Source: a virus. Taken from it: a stretch of 20,816 bases of DNA. The notes under the pieces are model-generated. The model was not told the DNA's origin and searched no databases. It saw only the letters and a list, made by a program, of their open reading frames with translations. The stretch covers positions 1 to 20,816 of IMG/VR virus record IMGVR_UViG_3300025701_000071, one strand, 5' to 3'. Made by a program: the position numbers and the translations under genes. Position 1 is the first letter of the stretch; every line of letters starts with the position of its first letter. Shown here in pieces: positions 1-4,326 of the stretch.

Positions 1-175
1 CTTCCGCTAGCGACATCTCCGTGATAGGAGCTTCCGAGGGTGCCTTCTTACCTTTCTTCGGCCCCACCAGAGCATTGTAGTTTCCTTGAGACTCCTTCTG
101 CCCAATCAGCTGTTTAATTGCTCGCTTCTGTGGGGTTTCCTTGTAGACATTAGGTGGTCCGCTAGCTTCACTCAT
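1..175 (-). CDS. Lysozyme-like (muramidase) protein, N-terminal fragment
   Basis: This is the first 58 codons of a leftward gene that runs off the window edge. The start ATG (175-173) overlaps the end of the upstream gene by 8 bases, so the two are probably translationally coupled. The visible part has a basic, unstructured lead-in, then LIGQKESQGNYNALVG at about residues 23-38, then ITEMSLAE. An ESxGNYNA segment followed by a T-x-M-[TS]-L-x-E segment is a pattern I recall from phage lysozyme-like or muramidase domains, with the glutamate of ES as the likely catalytic acid. This is family recall on a fragment and the active-site claim is inference. It sits early in the late unit rather than among the lysis genes, so it could be a virion-associated peptidoglycan hydrolase that replaces the transglycosylase domain not seen in the large ejection protein. 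Confidence 0.5.
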   Translation of the reverse strand, partial: MSEASGPPNVYKETPQKRAIKQLIGQKESQGNYNALVGPKKGKKAPSEAPITEMSLAE

Positions 176-524
176 CGATCTCTCCTGATGTGCCGTCGAT
201 TGTAACCCCTGTAGACTCAGGAGCACCGATACCACTGATATTAATAGACACCTGCGCTTGAGACTTACCATCACTAGTGAACCCCGCTACTGGCATGATA
301 CGATCCGACAGAATCTTTAACGCTACAGCCTGTTGTTTAGCGTCATCGTCGAAAGCCAAGTCGAAAAGCTTCTCAATTAACCTTTCACTCTTAGGATTCA
401 GTAACAACTTGCCACGGAATTCCCTAAGGGCGGCAGACTGCTCCCGCTTCGACATGCTTTTAGTAGACTCTATCTCTTTCTTAGACTTAGGTCCGGGCTT
501 TAGTCTTTTAGAAGTGTCTGTCAC
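168..524 (-). CDS. Possible small terminase subunit, first gene of the late unit
   Basis: A 118-residue protein that starts with GTG (524-522) after an AAGGAG ribosome site 11 bases upstream. It is the first gene of the leftward unit. The N-terminus is very basic (KRLKPGPKSKKE) and the middle is helical and charged, with LLLNPKSERLIEKLF and QAVALKILSDRIMP. A basic head followed by a helical repeat-like segment ending in a DRIMP-type motif resembles small terminase subunits of podoviruses, which recognise packaging sites and assemble with the large subunit. I base this on general appearance and on its position at the head of the late genes; no specific catalytic motif exists to confirm it. A DNA-binding late regulator or a scaffold-like protein are alternatives. 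The neighbour off the left edge should be checked for a large terminase. Confidence 0.35.
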   Translation of the reverse strand: MTDTSKRLKPGPKSKKEIESTKSMSKREQSAALREFRGKLLLNPKSERLIEKLFDLAFDDDAKQQAVALKILSDRIMPVAGFTSDGKSQAQVSINISGIGAPESTGVTIDGTSGEIDE

Positions 525-559
525 CTAACAATCGTCTCCTTATGTTCTGTGTTTTGTAT

Positions 560-594
560 AAGTCTCTGATTGGATTAGTCTATCGAAGAGACTT
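560..594. other. Inverted repeat in the late-unit leader
   Basis: AAGTCTCT (560-567) is exactly complementary to AGAGACTT (587-594), giving an 8-base stem with a 19-base loop. A second pairing, AGTCT (577-581) with AGACT (589-593), competes with it. It lies between the proposed leftward promoter and the first late gene, so it would be in the 5' leader of the late message. The GTCTCT/AGAGAC pair also occurs in the second copy of the 46-base early repeat, so the same factor may recognise both. Confidence 0.4.
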
Positions 595-641
595 TAACCT
601 CTTATGAACTCCAGTTACTCTAGTCCTGAAGCTCGTTTGCT

Positions 642-651
642 AACATATGTT
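642..651. promoter_or_regulatory. Palindromic operator-like site at the late start point
   Basis: AACATATGTT is a perfect 10-base palindrome placed a few bases downstream of the leftward -10 box, over the predicted transcription start. A dimeric repressor bound there would block the late promoter. The position is suggestive, but a 10-base AT-rich palindrome can also occur by chance. Confidence 0.3.
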
Positions 652-654
652 CTC

Positions 655-683
655 ATTGTAGCAGTTTTCTAGGAAGATGTCTA
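655..683 (-). promoter_or_regulatory. Leftward sigma70-type promoter for the late genes
   Basis: On the minus strand TAGACA (683-678, five of six matches to the -35 consensus) is followed by a 17-base spacer and TACAAT (660-655, five of six matches to the -10 consensus). Transcription would begin near 648, giving a leader of about 120 bases before the GTG at 524. It is the best host-type promoter I found in the control region. A host-type promoter for this unit fits a phage with no RNA polymerase of its own in view. Confidence 0.6.
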
Positions 684-701
684 GCGATTAGCGTAAGTTT
701 T

Positions 702-707
702 TATAAT
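702..707 (+). promoter_or_regulatory. Possible rightward -10 box (TATAAT)
   Basis: A perfect TATAAT lies in an AT-rich stretch pointing towards the early genes, just beyond the -35 box of the leftward promoter. I see no convincing -35 hexamer at 16-18 bases and no extended -10 TG. If used, it would give the first early gene a leader of about 450 bases that includes the structured segment at 744-870. Confidence 0.25.
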
Positions 708-786
708 TAATACCACAAGTTTAACGTAAGGGCACACTGGACAACTCCCGTATTCGGCCATTCGGCTGAAACGTAAGGTTTCTAGG

Positions 787-833
787 GGGCACACAGGCGT
801 TATGCCTTGCACATTGCGTGTCGATAGGTGCCC
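787..833 (+). other. Possible folded RNA element in the early leader
   Basis: GGGCAC (787-792) can pair with GTGCCC (828-833). Inside it GGC/GCC (796-806) and CAC/GTG (around 812-820) can form two small hairpins, and GAAAC/GTTTC (768-782) forms another just upstream. The whole is enclosed by the ACTCCCGT/ACGGGAGT pair. It is too short and has the wrong stem lengths for a tRNA. I judged the pairing by eye without energies, so this is a weak call. Confidence 0.25.
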
Positions 834-924
834 ATTTGGGGGTCGAAAGTTACCTTTTGCAAACGGGAGTAGCAGCCCCCCTGATCACGCCCGCCAACAG
901 GCCCTCCCCCCCGTGTCGCTTTAG

Positions 925-950
925 GCTACATGTCGTTAAAAGCTACATGT
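925..950 (+). repeat. GCTACATGT direct repeat
   Basis: GCTACATGT occurs at 925-933 and again at 942-950, spaced 17 bases start to start (about one and a half helical turns). Tandem sites like this can bind a regulator or an initiator. Nothing links it to a known family. Confidence 0.3.
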
Positions 951-1163
951 TCACGATATGAATACAGCTGTCCCCGCCATTCACGGGATGAATACGGGAG
1001 GGGAGCAAGGGAGCGGCGGTACCCGCTGTGAACATTCGAGACCCGCGCCATCGATCCCAAGAGTGTGACATATTTACATTCGATACCGGTTGCGTCTCCG
1101 GTTGGATGCTGTAGGGTTCGAGAGGTCGGGCGGCGCGTGGCTGCCCCTATTGGAGATACAGAC

Positions 1164-1922
1164 ATGACAAACGTTCACTTAATGACTCGCACGCCTGAGG
1201 GCAGCGTAATAAAGTCGGAGCTCGCAGCATCGATGGATACCTTCCTACAGACTATGGATGAGCTTGGGGCTGTCTATAATGAAGTACTGAATCAGTGGGA
1301 GACAGACGAAGGTGCGGACTACTGGCCTGCGGACGTGTTGACACTATCAACAGATACACTCGCAGCGGGTCGACAGCTGGGCAATGCTGCACGCGATGCA
1401 ATGGCAGACTTCATGGACACGTTAGATAACGAGACCCGCAGCGAACTCATGGGCTTTGAGGCGCAACAATCGGAGTCGTTCGAGTATGTAGCAGAGGCCG
1501 CCGATGCCGTCTACGCTGAATACCAATTAGAGAGCGACCAGACCATCGCTCAGATGGCTGAGGTCTCCATATTCGATGTACGTAATGAAGCAGGCCATCG
1601 ACCCATTCGTGCCACCATCTGGACAGACGCTCACATGACAGCTCACGTAGCAGCGTATGAGAGCAACAAACGCAACGTGGCACTGGTAAAGGGTCTGGCA
1701 CGCAAGGCGAAGGCGCGCCGCTATCACGATATCTCAGCCATTGTACTGGGCAAAGATGGCAAGGTGCTGGGCCGCTCGAAGCAAGCCACAGCGCACCTGA
1801 AAGCAAAAGCGGAAGACTTCAAAGCCGCCACTCGAGGCCTCACGCAAGCCCAGATGAAGAAGGTACGCCGATACATGGCGAAGCATAGCGTGACTGTACA
1901 GGAGGCGCTCGCGGCTTTCTAA
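1164..1922 (+). CDS. First early gene, 252-residue protein of unknown function
   Basis: I do not recognise this protein. I chose ATG 1164 because a GGAG site lies 8 bases upstream; the open frame extends back to 1065, but that part has no ribosome site and lies in repeat-rich non-coding sequence. The N-terminal two thirds is acidic and helical, with many Asp, Glu, Ala and Met residues (for example ELAASMDTFLQTMDELG). The C-terminal third is basic, with KGLARKAKARRYHD and TQAQMKKVRRYMAKHSVTV, which suggests nucleic-acid contact. Codons are richer in G and C (CGC, CTG, GCG) than in the small genes downstream. It stands alone: a control region precedes it and a strong terminator follows. Position, isolation and lack of relatives fit an immediate-early host-takeover or anti-defence protein, but that role is inference. 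Confidence 0.8.
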   Translation: MTNVHLMTRTPEGSVIKSELAASMDTFLQTMDELGAVYNEVLNQWETDEGADYWPADVLTLSTDTLAAGRQLGNAARDAMADFMDTLDNETRSELMGFEAQQSESFEYVAEAADAVYAEYQLESDQTIAQMAEVSIFDVRNEAGHRPIRATIWTDAHMTAHVAAYESNKRNVALVKGLARKAKARRYHDISAIVLGKDGKVLGRSKQATAHLKAKAEDFKAATRGLTQAQMKKVRRYMAKHSVTVQEALAAF

Positions 1923-1942
1923 GGCCTCACACGCTCCACTAA

Positions 1943-1967
1943 CGCCCGCCATCGTGCGGGCTTTTTT
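1943..1967 (+). terminator. Rho-independent terminator
   Basis: GCCCGC (1944-1949) pairs with GCGGGC (1956-1961) around a 6-base loop and is followed at once by six T residues (1962-1967). This is a textbook terminator 20 bases after the stop of the first early gene. It implies that the genes after it need a new promoter. Confidence 0.9.
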
Positions 1968-1990
1968 GTGCCTGTCGCTATCACCTGATC

Positions 1991-2036
1991 AAATGAGAAT
2001 GTCTCGCATCTAGAAGTTACAGCCATAGACAAGAGA
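1991..2036 (+). repeat. 46-base early repeat, copy 1 (promoter/operator candidate)
   Basis: First of four copies of a conserved element with two blocks: GAGAATGTCTC near the start and a CTACASCCATAGACA-like block near the end. This copy has GTTACAGCCATAGACA in the second block. It lies in a non-coding stretch 24 bases after the terminator and 26 bases before the next ATG (2062), where a promoter is needed. TAGACA could serve as a poor -10 box, but no good -35 is present, so a phage-specific or activator-dependent promoter, or an operator, is possible. Confidence 0.65.
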
Positions 2037-2061
2037 CAATAAACAAACGGAGCACGACATC

Positions 2062-2238
2062 ATGCAAACATTTGAAATCAACAAGGTCACAATCGAATCA
2101 AGCAAGGGCGGAACGCACTGGTACATCAAGAGAGACGGTGTATTCATCGAAGGGTTCGTTAAGCGGGGACACGGGGCGGCTACACTTAAGCAAGTGGAGA
2201 GAGTCGCAGCGTTCTACCAGAAGCTAGCCACTAAATGA
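2062..2238 (+). CDS. Small early protein, 58 residues, unknown
   Basis: I do not recognise this protein. It begins MQTFEINKVTIESSKGG and contains the short strand-like segment HWYIKRDGVFIEGFVKRGHG, then an alternating helix ending FYQKLATK. It is basic overall, unlike most of its neighbours. An ACGGAGCACGACATC stretch supplies a GGAG ribosome site ahead of the ATG. Its stop codon TGA (2236-2238) is part of the second copy of the 46-base repeat. It follows repeat copy 1 directly, so it should be the first gene transcribed from that element. No domain or motif allows a functional guess. Confidence 0.6.
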   Translation: MQTFEINKVTIESSKGGTHWYIKRDGVFIEGFVKRGHGAATLKQVERVAAFYQKLATK

Positions 2239-2278
2239 GAATGTCTCTCATCTAGAGACTACACCCATAGACAAGAGA
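2233..2278 (+). repeat. 46-base early repeat, copy 2
   Basis: Closest copy to the consensus. It starts inside the last two codons of the upstream gene and ends 10 bases before the ATG at 2289. Two mutually exclusive hairpins can form: ATGAGA with TCTCAT, and GTCTCT with AGAGAC (perfect here, with one G-T pair in copy 3, imperfect in copies 1 and 4). The GAGAGG at its end also acts as the ribosome site of the next gene. Confidence 0.65.
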
Positions 2279-2288
2279 GGGATAAACA

Positions 2289-2435
2289 ATGACGACATTG
2301 GAAATGGAAGTTCATAGACTAAGGCAAGCAATGGCGCTAGATCTACAGGCATGCCACACTGACTTGGAGCGTCAAATGTGCCGCGTGATTTGCGAGCGGG
2401 AGATACGCGAATTAAAAGAGAGGGCTACACGATGA
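2289..2435 (+). CDS. Small early protein, 48 residues, helical
   Basis: Unrecognised. The sequence is almost entirely helix-forming with heptad-like spacing (MEVHRLRQAMALDLQAC, then CEREIRELKERATR) and three cysteines, so a short coiled coil that dimerises is plausible. The ribosome site GAGAGGG lies 7 bases before the ATG. Its stop overlaps the start of the next gene in an ATGA arrangement (2432-2435), which points to coupled translation. Confidence 0.55.
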   Translation: MTTLEMEVHRLRQAMALDLQACHTDLERQMCRVICEREIRELKERATR

Positions 2436-2542
2436 ACTCAATGGACGTAATGACTCAAACAAATCTAGTGATCGAACGCATCAACCAGCGCTTTGCAATA
2501 GCTGGAATCATGATGGCCTTAATGATAATGTCTCTCATCTAG
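2432..2542 (+). CDS. 36-residue membrane microprotein
   Basis: The gene starts within the ATGA overlap at 2432, preceded by AGAGGG. The first 20 residues are polar and the rest (FAIAGIMMALMIMSLI) is a hydrophobic segment just long enough to enter the inner membrane, with the C-terminus at its end. The last six codons (from AATGATAATG on) and the stop TAG lie inside repeat copy 3, so either the gene has grown into the repeat or the open frame is partly an accident of the repeat. Function unknown; very short proteins like this are easily over-called. Confidence 0.4.
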   Translation: MNSMDVMTQTNLVIERINQRFAIAGIMMALMIMSLI

Positions 2543-2565
2543 GGACTACAGCCATAGACAAGAGA
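2520..2565 (+). repeat. 46-base early repeat, copy 3
   Basis: It differs from the consensus at a few places (TAATGATAATG at the start, CTAGGGAC in the middle) but keeps AATGTCTCTCATCTAG and CTACAGCCATAGACA exactly. It lies 23 bases before the ATG at 2589. The GTCTCT/AGGGAC hairpin is kept through a G-T pair. Confidence 0.65.
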
Positions 2566-2588
2566 GTAAACGTGAAGAGGGCTACACA

Positions 2589-2828
2589 ATGAAAGTATAC
2601 GCAGTGGGGAATGAATTCGGGCAAGTATGCCAAGTCAGTGACTACGGGGTAAACTGTGAAGGCGATGCGCTCGACTGGGCGGTCGATAATGGATATCTGG
2701 ACGGCGATATCATGTCGGACGCAGATGTGCAAGAGGCCGTGGCTGACGGCTGGGGTGATGACATAACGTTCGCGGGTAACGCTGGTGAACCAATTAGAAC
2801 GGACTACCTGTGGATAAAGGAGCTTTAA
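2589..2828 (+). CDS. Very acidic small early protein (79 residues)
   Basis: Unrecognised. By hand count it has 17 acidic and 3 basic residues (net about -14 in 79). The acidic residues are spread through the middle (DALDWAVDNGYLDGDIMSDAD) and mixed with Trp, Tyr and Phe rather than clustered in a tail. The ribosome site AGAGGG and the lead-in GGGCTACACAATG match those of two neighbours. High, dispersed negative charge with aromatics is the look of DNA-mimic anti-restriction proteins such as T7 Ocr, but I see no sequence match, so that role is speculation. It follows repeat copy 3, so it would be the first gene expressed from it. Confidence 0.75.
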   Translation: MKVYAVGNEFGQVCQVSDYGVNCEGDALDWAVDNGYLDGDIMSDADVQEAVADGWGDDITFAGNAGEPIRTDYLWIKEL

Positions 2829-2829
2829 C

Positions 2830-3036
2830 ATGATGGACATCAACGCAATTGAGAGCCGAATCAAATGGCTCGAGGCGAGCATAACTGATACACTAGCTTG
2901 GGGACTAGACGACAGCACCCACCCGAGTCTACTGAAACACAGCAATAACACTATGGACGCACTGTCTCGCGAGTTAGGCCAATCAAAACGAGACTTAAAG
3001 CACGCAAAAGAAATCAACGCGAGGGCTGCACAATGA
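2830..3036 (+). CDS. Small early protein, 68 residues, coiled-coil-like
   Basis: Unrecognised. Two adjacent ATG codons (2830 and 2833) follow an AAAGGAG site at 2816-2822, and the first has the usual 7-base spacing. The sequence is helical throughout (AIESRIKWLEASITDTL, then MDALSRELGQSKRDLKHAKEI) with leucines and isoleucines at heptad positions, so it probably forms a helical hairpin or dimer. It follows the acidic gene by one base and overlaps the next start in an ATGA arrangement, so the genes from 2589 onward are read as one coupled string. Confidence 0.7.
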   Translation: MMDINAIESRIKWLEASITDTLAWGLDDSTHPSLLKHSNNTMDALSRELGQSKRDLKHAKEINARAAQ

Positions 3037-3299
3037 GCGACAATACATGCAACGGCTGGACAAACTACGAAACTTGGCAAGCGGCCTTATGGCTTAACGA
3101 AGCGGACTATTTGGGTCACCTCCAAGAGGGCGGGGTTACCGAGGTCACTAGTGAGATGCTCGAGGATGAGCTTTACGAATTAGCCAATGGCGATTGGATG
3201 CAAGGGCTAGCGCGTGACATCTATAACGGCTGGATCAGTAGTGTAAACCTGAACGAGATAGCTGATAACTTTAATCGAGATTTGGAGCGTGAGCAATGA
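3033..3299 (+). CDS. Small NGWTNYETW-motif protein (DUF7249-like)
   Basis: An 88-residue acidic protein. Residues 7-15 read NGWTNYETW, followed by AALWLNEA. An NGWTNYETWxxxLW opening is one I recall from a family of small uncharacterised phage and plasmid proteins (DUF7249 in my memory; the name should be verified). The C-terminal half repeats a similar idea with YNGWISSVNLNEIADNF. By hand count it has 18 acidic and 3 basic residues. The lead-in GAGGGCTGCACAATG is the same translation-start cassette seen at 2432 and 2589. The start overlaps the previous stop and the stop overlaps the next start. The family's function is unknown. Confidence 0.75.
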   Translation: MSDNTCNGWTNYETWQAALWLNEADYLGHLQEGGVTEVTSEMLEDELYELANGDWMQGLARDIYNGWISSVNLNEIADNFNRDLEREQ

Positions 3300-3490
3300 A
3301 TGCAGACTATAATTCACTAATGCGTAAATGGCTGGGGCTAGTCGCTGATCATTACGATCTATGTGTCGAGGCTTGGAACGCTGTTGACATACCGCCCCTT
3401 GATATCGAAGAGGGAACTGAGCACCTAAGGGAACTAATATTCTACGTGCAAGACACGCTATCCGAAGAGGAAGATGACGATGATCTATAA
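3296..3490 (+). CDS. Very acidic small early protein (64 residues)
   Basis: Unrecognised. By hand count it has 18 acidic and 3 basic residues, with a strongly acidic end (SEEEDDDDL) and an aromatic, helical body (LMRKWLGLVADHYDLCVEAW). The start is in an ATGA overlap with the previous stop, with GGAGCGTGAGCA ahead as a weak ribosome site. Acidic tails of this kind occur in phage single-strand binding proteins and in DNA mimics, but here there is no OB-fold signature. Its end overlaps the next gene. Confidence 0.65.
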   Translation: MNADYNSLMRKWLGLVADHYDLCVEAWNAVDIPPLDIEEGTEHLRELIFYVQDTLSEEEDDDDL

Positions 3491-3758
3491 CTATGATAAG
3501 ATAATGCTGGAAAACCCGTGCGTACTATACTCGTGCTGCAATTACGATCTAGTGGAGCACCCCACGTACGGGGACGAAGCACCTGTCGTGGCTGTGAGTC
3601 ACAAGCTACGCAAGGCTTGGTGCACTACGTTCTATGATCCATTCGACGACGAAGGCGACATGCACGACATCTACAGGCAGTACGTAACGCTGACAGCAAG
3701 GGTGGCAGAAGAGATAACGGACGCCGACTACCAACCGCTAAATGAGAATGTCTCTTAA
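3480..3758 (+). CDS. Small early protein, 92 residues, Cys/Tyr-rich
   Basis: Unrecognised. I place the start at ATG 3480 because the GAGG site at 3467-3470 is 9 bases from it but only 3 bases from the in-frame ATG at 3474; using the earlier ATG would add two residues. The protein is rich in Tyr, Cys and Asp (PCVLYSCCNYDLVEH, then WCTTFYDPFDDEGDMHDIYRQY). The last five codons (NENVS) and the stop lie within repeat copy 4. It overlaps the previous gene by 11 bases. No motif suggests a role. Confidence 0.65.
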   Translation: MIYNYDKIMLENPCVLYSCCNYDLVEHPTYGDEAPVVAVSHKLRKAWCTTFYDPFDDEGDMHDIYRQYVTLTARVAEEITDADYQPLNENVS

Positions 3759-3785
3759 GTAGAAACTACACCCATATACAGGAGG
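3740..3785 (+). repeat. 46-base early repeat, copy 4
   Basis: Most diverged copy: GAGAATGTCTC is intact, the centre reads TTAAGTAGAAAC, and the second block is CTACACCCATATACAGG. It starts inside the upstream gene and ends 7 bases before the ATG at 3793. Its last bases form the strong ribosome site AGGAGGGG. If TATACA were the -10 box here, the transcript would start in or just past that ribosome site, which argues against a simple sigma70 reading. Confidence 0.6.
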
Positions 3786-3792
3786 GGATCAC

Positions 3793-4041
3793 ATGAAAAC
3801 TACAGTAATCGTGGAGGCAGAGGTCGTATCGCCTGATGGTGAGGGCGTACGCTACACAATCGAAGTGGACTTATACTTTAATCTTAATACATACACCCGT
3901 GCCAAGCCGGACATAGACGAGTGGTCAATCGCTGGTATCTGGGAGGACGGACACCAAGTAACTGACTGGCCTGAGTGGGCACACGATGACATCGTACGTG
4001 CCATTGACTTAGAAATATACGGAGATTACGAAGATGAATGA
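3793..4041 (+). CDS. Very acidic small early protein (82 residues)
   Basis: Unrecognised. By hand count it has 21 acidic and 5 basic residues, about one residue in four being Asp or Glu. The first half looks like strands (TTVIVEAEVV, RYTIEVDLYF) and the second is Trp-rich and acidic (IDEWSIAGIWEDGHQVTDWPEW), ending in YGDYEDE. An AGGAGGGG ribosome site at 3779-3786 is the strongest in the early block, so this protein may be made in quantity. It directly follows repeat copy 4. A role as a decoy or mimic is possible but unsupported by any sequence match. Confidence 0.7.
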   Translation: MKTTVIVEAEVVSPDGEGVRYTIEVDLYFNLNTYTRAKPDIDEWSIAGIWEDGHQVTDWPEWAHDDIVRAIDLEIYGDYEDE

Positions 4042-4243
4042 TCAATTAGAGATCCTACGGGAGCTGTTCGAGGAACTATCCGCCAGCAATGCAATGTCAG
4101 CAAGGGACTATAACGAGCTTGACCCCATAGAAAGCTACCATAAGGGCAAGGAGCAGGCTTACAAGTTAGCCGCCGAGCGTGTCCAAATGGCTATCGAACT
4201 AAACAAAGTAACTAACTGCATCACGTTCGAGGTGGACGTATGA
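4034..4243 (+). CDS. Small early protein, 69 residues, helical
   Basis: Unrecognised. It overlaps the previous gene by 8 bases and the next by 4. The sequence is a helical hairpin (LEILRELFEELSASNAMSA, then YHKGKEQAYKLAAERVQMAIEL) ending in a short strand-like tail. The segment YHKGKEQAYKLAAERV looks like the family of small phage proteins with a G-x-x-x-A-Y helix, but I cannot name it. GGAG about 10 bases upstream is the likely ribosome site. Confidence 0.65.
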   Translation: MNDQLEILRELFEELSASNAMSARDYNELDPIESYHKGKEQAYKLAAERVQMAIELNKVTNCITFEVDV

Positions 4244-4326
4244 ACAAACACTTAGACGATCACGGACTACTGTGGGCGGTAGTAATTACAATATTAATCC
4301 TAGGAATTGGAGGTGAGTACATATGA
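4240..4326 (+). CDS. 28-residue membrane microprotein
   Basis: Tiny open frame joined by ATGA overlaps at both ends (4240-4243 and 4323-4326). After ten polar residues comes one hydrophobic segment (LLWAVVITILILGIGG), which would span the inner membrane, and a short GEYI tail that also encodes the GGAGGTGAG ribosome site of the next gene. The perfect packing between neighbours supports it as a real gene. Function unknown. Confidence 0.5.
   Translation: MNKHLDDHGLLWAVVITILILGIGGEYI

Larger units (their letters stand above)
744..1001. repeat. ACGGGAG motif, three copies in mixed orientation
   Basis: CTCCCGTATTC at 745-755 is the exact reverse complement of GAATACGGGAG at 990-1000, an 11-base inverted repeat 234 bases apart. 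A third, shorter copy ACGGGAGT at 863-870 is the exact reverse complement of ACTCCCGT at 744-751. The motif could be the site of a regulator or replication initiator, or the two nearer copies could pair as an 8-base RNA stem closing the segment 744-870. Confidence 0.5.
525..1163. other. Divergent non-coding control region
   Basis: These 639 bases separate the leftward late genes from the rightward early genes, and I see no gene I can support in them. The left half is AT-rich and contains a good leftward promoter and an isolated rightward TATAAT. The right half is much richer in G and C and holds short direct and inverted repeats. Examples are ACGTAAGG at 724-731 and 771-778, GGGCACAC at 730-737 and 787-794, ATTCGGC at 752-758 and 760-766, GCTACATGT twice, and three ACGGGAG-type motifs. 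A region like this between divergent blocks commonly holds promoters, operators and sometimes a replication origin in phages. Which of these applies here is not decided by the sequence. Confidence 0.7.

Noticed and set aside
787-833. A tRNA gene in the control region
   Set aside because: The outer stem is only 6 pairs, the element is 47 bases long, and no anticodon or T-loop (TTCGA) is in place.
957-1067. Short rightward open frame of 36 codons in the control region
   Set aside because: No ribosome site, low-complexity Gly/Arg-rich product, and it contains the ACGGGAG repeat.
1065-1163. Upstream extension of the first early gene to ATG 1065
   Set aside because: No ribosome site ahead of it and its codons lie over the repeat-rich control region; ATG 1164 has GGAG at good spacing.
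1991-3785. The four repeats as a CRISPR array
   Set aside because: They are spaced by whole genes at irregular distances and lie ahead of start codons, with no spacer-sized units.
1991-3785. The four repeats as T7- or SP6-type promoters
   Set aside because: No CACTATAG-type core is present, and no phage RNA polymerase gene is seen in the window.
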